The notes under the pieces are model-generated. The model had not been told where the DNA came from, searched no databases, and worked only from the letters and a program-made list of their open reading frames with translations. 40,618 nucleotides of DNA from JAMOQA01 sp964420365 (GTDB lineage: Bacteria > Acidobacteriota > Polarisedimenticolia > J045), in NCBI GenBank assembly GCA_964420365.1, contig CAYQTA010000087.1:1-40618 (forward strand), given 5' to 3'. Numbering within the stretch: the first letter of the stretch is position 1; each line of letters begins with the position of its first letter. Positions 39,682 to 40,618 of this stretch are shown here, piece by piece. The position numbers and the translations under genes were made by a program.

Positions 39682-39713
39682 TTGACTTTTCTTGTGCATA
39701 TGCACAGTATACG
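39682..39713 (+). promoter_or_regulatory. Promoter with central 14-bp palindrome (operator)
   Basis: TTGACT (39682-39687) and TATACG (39708-39713) bracket the perfect palindrome TGTGCATATGCACA (39693-39706). With these hexamers the spacer is 20 bases; CAGTAT (39705-39710) would give 17 but matches the -10 poorly. A palindrome inside the promoter spacer is a classic operator place, and the divergent DUF134 protein is the likely ligand. The next gene starts at 39773. Confidence 0.6.
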
Positions 39714-39772
39714 GGGTGGAGGGCCGGGAGGCCCTCCGGCGCGGGGTGGCAAGCCCCGCAGGAGGTGTGACG

Positions 39773-40108
39773 ATGTGGTGGGGTCGTGGATTCGGCTTCG
39801 GTCGCGGGTTCGGCCTCGGTCGCGGCGTCGGCCCCGGTTGGGGTCGGGGTCGGGGGCCGGGCAACCCGTACCCGTACTGCCGGGCGTATCCCTGGCTGCC
39901 CCGGGGATGGTGGTGGACCGGCGCGTACGCCGCGGACGCGCGGACGGGTGCCGTTCCCCTCCCGCCCCGGGGATGGACGCCTCCCCCCGGCTGGGGCATG
40001 GGTCCCTCGTGGGGGTGGGATGGCACGGCCACCAGGGTGACGCCGATGCAGCAGCAGGCCGCGGCCGGCACGGAAGCGCCGCAGGAGAACACGGAGGACA
40101 CGCCATGA
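39773..40108 (+). CDS. Gly/Trp-rich small protein (DUF5320-like)
   Basis: A 111-residue protein with a low-complexity N-terminal half of Gly, Arg, Phe and Trp (GFGRGFGLGRGVGPGWGRGR) and a Pro/Trp-rich middle (PPRGWTPPPGWGMG). ATG 39773 has AGGAGG upstream. Such Gly-rich proteins, annotated DUF5320 in some genomes, commonly precede NifX-like genes and are of unknown function. There is only one cysteine (YPYCRAY), so it is not an obvious metal cluster protein by itself. The stop overlaps the start of the NifX-like gene (ATGA). The assignment relies on composition and position. Confidence 0.65.
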   Translation: MWWGRGFGFGRGFGLGRGVGPGWGRGRGPGNPYPYCRAYPWLPRGWWWTGAYAADARTGAVPLPPRGWTPPPGWGMGPSWGWDGTATRVTPMQQQAAAGTEAPQENTEDTP

Positions 40109-40618
40109 GGATCGCGGTCGCCACCGAGCGTGGCGGACTGGACGACGTCGTCAACCCGAACTTCGGACGGGCTCCCACGATCACGTTCGTCGACGTGGAC
40201 GACGCCACGGGCGAGATCGTCGCCCACGAGATCGTGGAGAATCCCTTTGCGGGCGCCCCGTCCGGGGCGGGCACCCAGGCGTCCCAGCTCGTCGCGGAGA
40301 AGGGGGCGGCTGTCGTTCTCGCCGGAGCGTTCGGCCCGAAGGCGGCCCAGGTCCTCGAGGCGACAGGGGTACGTGCCATGCCCGCTTCCGGGCCGGTCCG
40401 GGATGCCGTGCTCGCCGTTGCCTCCGGGAGCGCACCCCCGGCGGGTGGCAACCCGGGCCCGGGCATGGCGCCGGGAACCGGTGCCGGACCCGGGTGGGGA
40501 CCGGCCGGAGGATCGTACGGCCCCCCGGTTGCGGGGCCCGGCGCCGCCGGGTTCGGTCCCGGCCTCGGCCCGGGTGGCGGCATGGGCCCGGGTCGCGGGA
40601 TGGGTCGTGGCGGCGGCT
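40105..40618 (+). CDS. NifX/NifB-C-type (dinitrogenase iron-molybdenum cofactor) protein, cut by window end
   Basis: The start of a protein of the dinitrogenase iron-molybdenum cofactor family: MRIAVATERGGLDDVVNPNF, then GRAPTITFVDVDDATGEIV and the GTQASQLVAEKGAAVVLAGAFGPKA core (about 1-105), followed by a Gly/Pro/Met-rich tail (about 115 on) that runs off the window. In nitrogenase systems NifX binds cofactor precursors, but stand-alone members in anaerobes occur in iron-sulfur or electron-transfer contexts. The long Gly/Met tail resembles the tails of other members of this gene group. No nif structural genes are visible here. Confidence 0.85.
   Translation, partial: MRIAVATERGGLDDVVNPNFGRAPTITFVDVDDATGEIVAHEIVENPFAGAPSGAGTQASQLVAEKGAAVVLAGAFGPKAAQVLEATGVRAMPASGPVRDAVLAVASGSAPPAGGNPGPGMAPGTGAGPGWGPAGGSYGPPVAGPGAAGFGPGLGPGGGMGPGRGMGRGGG

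Noticed and set aside
1..40618. CRISPR arrays, insertion sequences, prophage or exosortase/PEP-CTERM genes
   Set aside because: No spaced direct repeats, transposase motifs or exosortase-type sequences were seen in any frame.

Overview
The window is a dense, very GC-rich (roughly 70% by eye) bacterial chromosome segment with about 40 protein genes, two tRNAs and an SRP RNA. Genes mostly abut or overlap by a few bases and there are no insertion sequences or CRISPR arrays. An outer-membrane exporter and beta-barrel indicate a diderm. The multiheme cytochrome and the DUF134 / Gly-rich / NifX-like cluster are common in anaerobes. The tadA - tRNA-Ser - SRP RNA - dnaX - ybaB - recR order is shared with Firmicutes and, as I recall, Geobacter-type Desulfobacterota. 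My best guess is a GC-rich Desulfobacterota (deltaproteobacterial) or related anaerobic lineage; this is inference, not proof.  Layout. (1) 1-3485, minus strand: a housekeeping operon reading tRNA-Arg(ACG), tadA, tRNA-Ser(GGA), ffs, dnaX, ybaB, recR (cut by the window edge). (2) 3519-4088, minus: a PqqD-like peptide-binding protein followed by a small precursor-like peptide gene, a possible RiPP pair. (3) 4089-4787: the only long gene-free stretch, with divergent promoter candidates that share a 14-nt motif. (4) 4788-11869, plus: polysaccharide export and control genes (Wza-like, beta-barrel, Wzz-like, BY-kinase, YvcK-like, CapD-like). (5) 11796-13330: a minus-strand uncharacterised nucleotidyltransferase and a small excisionase-type HTH gene. 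(6) 13428-27956, plus: thirteen tightly packed genes for nucleotide-sugar modification, glycosyl transfer, sugar-phosphate transfer, acetylation, deacetylation and an unusual carrier-protein/acyl-activation set (ACP, AMP-forming ligase, FemAB/GNAT-like transferase, plus DUF362 and LarA-like proteins). (7) 28061-29296: an octaheme cytochrome c. (8) 29393-31502 minus and 31595-33187 plus: glycosyltransferase, polysaccharide deacetylase and a MurJ/Wzx-type flippase, the other end of the polysaccharide locus. (9) 33385-39162: housekeeping genes (M20 peptidase, DUF2007, thiL, serS) and a sodium:solute symporter with a small membrane partner. (10) 39236-40618: DUF134 regulator divergent from a Gly-rich protein and a NifX-like protein, with a perfect 14-bp palindrome in the promoter.  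How it fits together. The centre is an exopolysaccharide or capsule locus. The sugar-phosphate transferase primes the lipid carrier, three GT4 enzymes extend it, Gfo/Idh-, hexapeptide-, NeuD- and asparagine-synthase-like enzymes tailor sugars, a MurJ/Wzx-like protein may flip, and Wzz/BY-kinase/Wza/beta-barrel control and export. No Wzy polymerase is visible. The parts that do not fit a standard locus are the PqqD-peptide pair divergent from the export operon, the NTP_transf_5-type nucleotidyltransferase, and the ACP-ligase-transferase set with a LarA-like racemase homologue and a Tat/lipoprotein DUF362 protein. These are the best candidates for undescribed biology.
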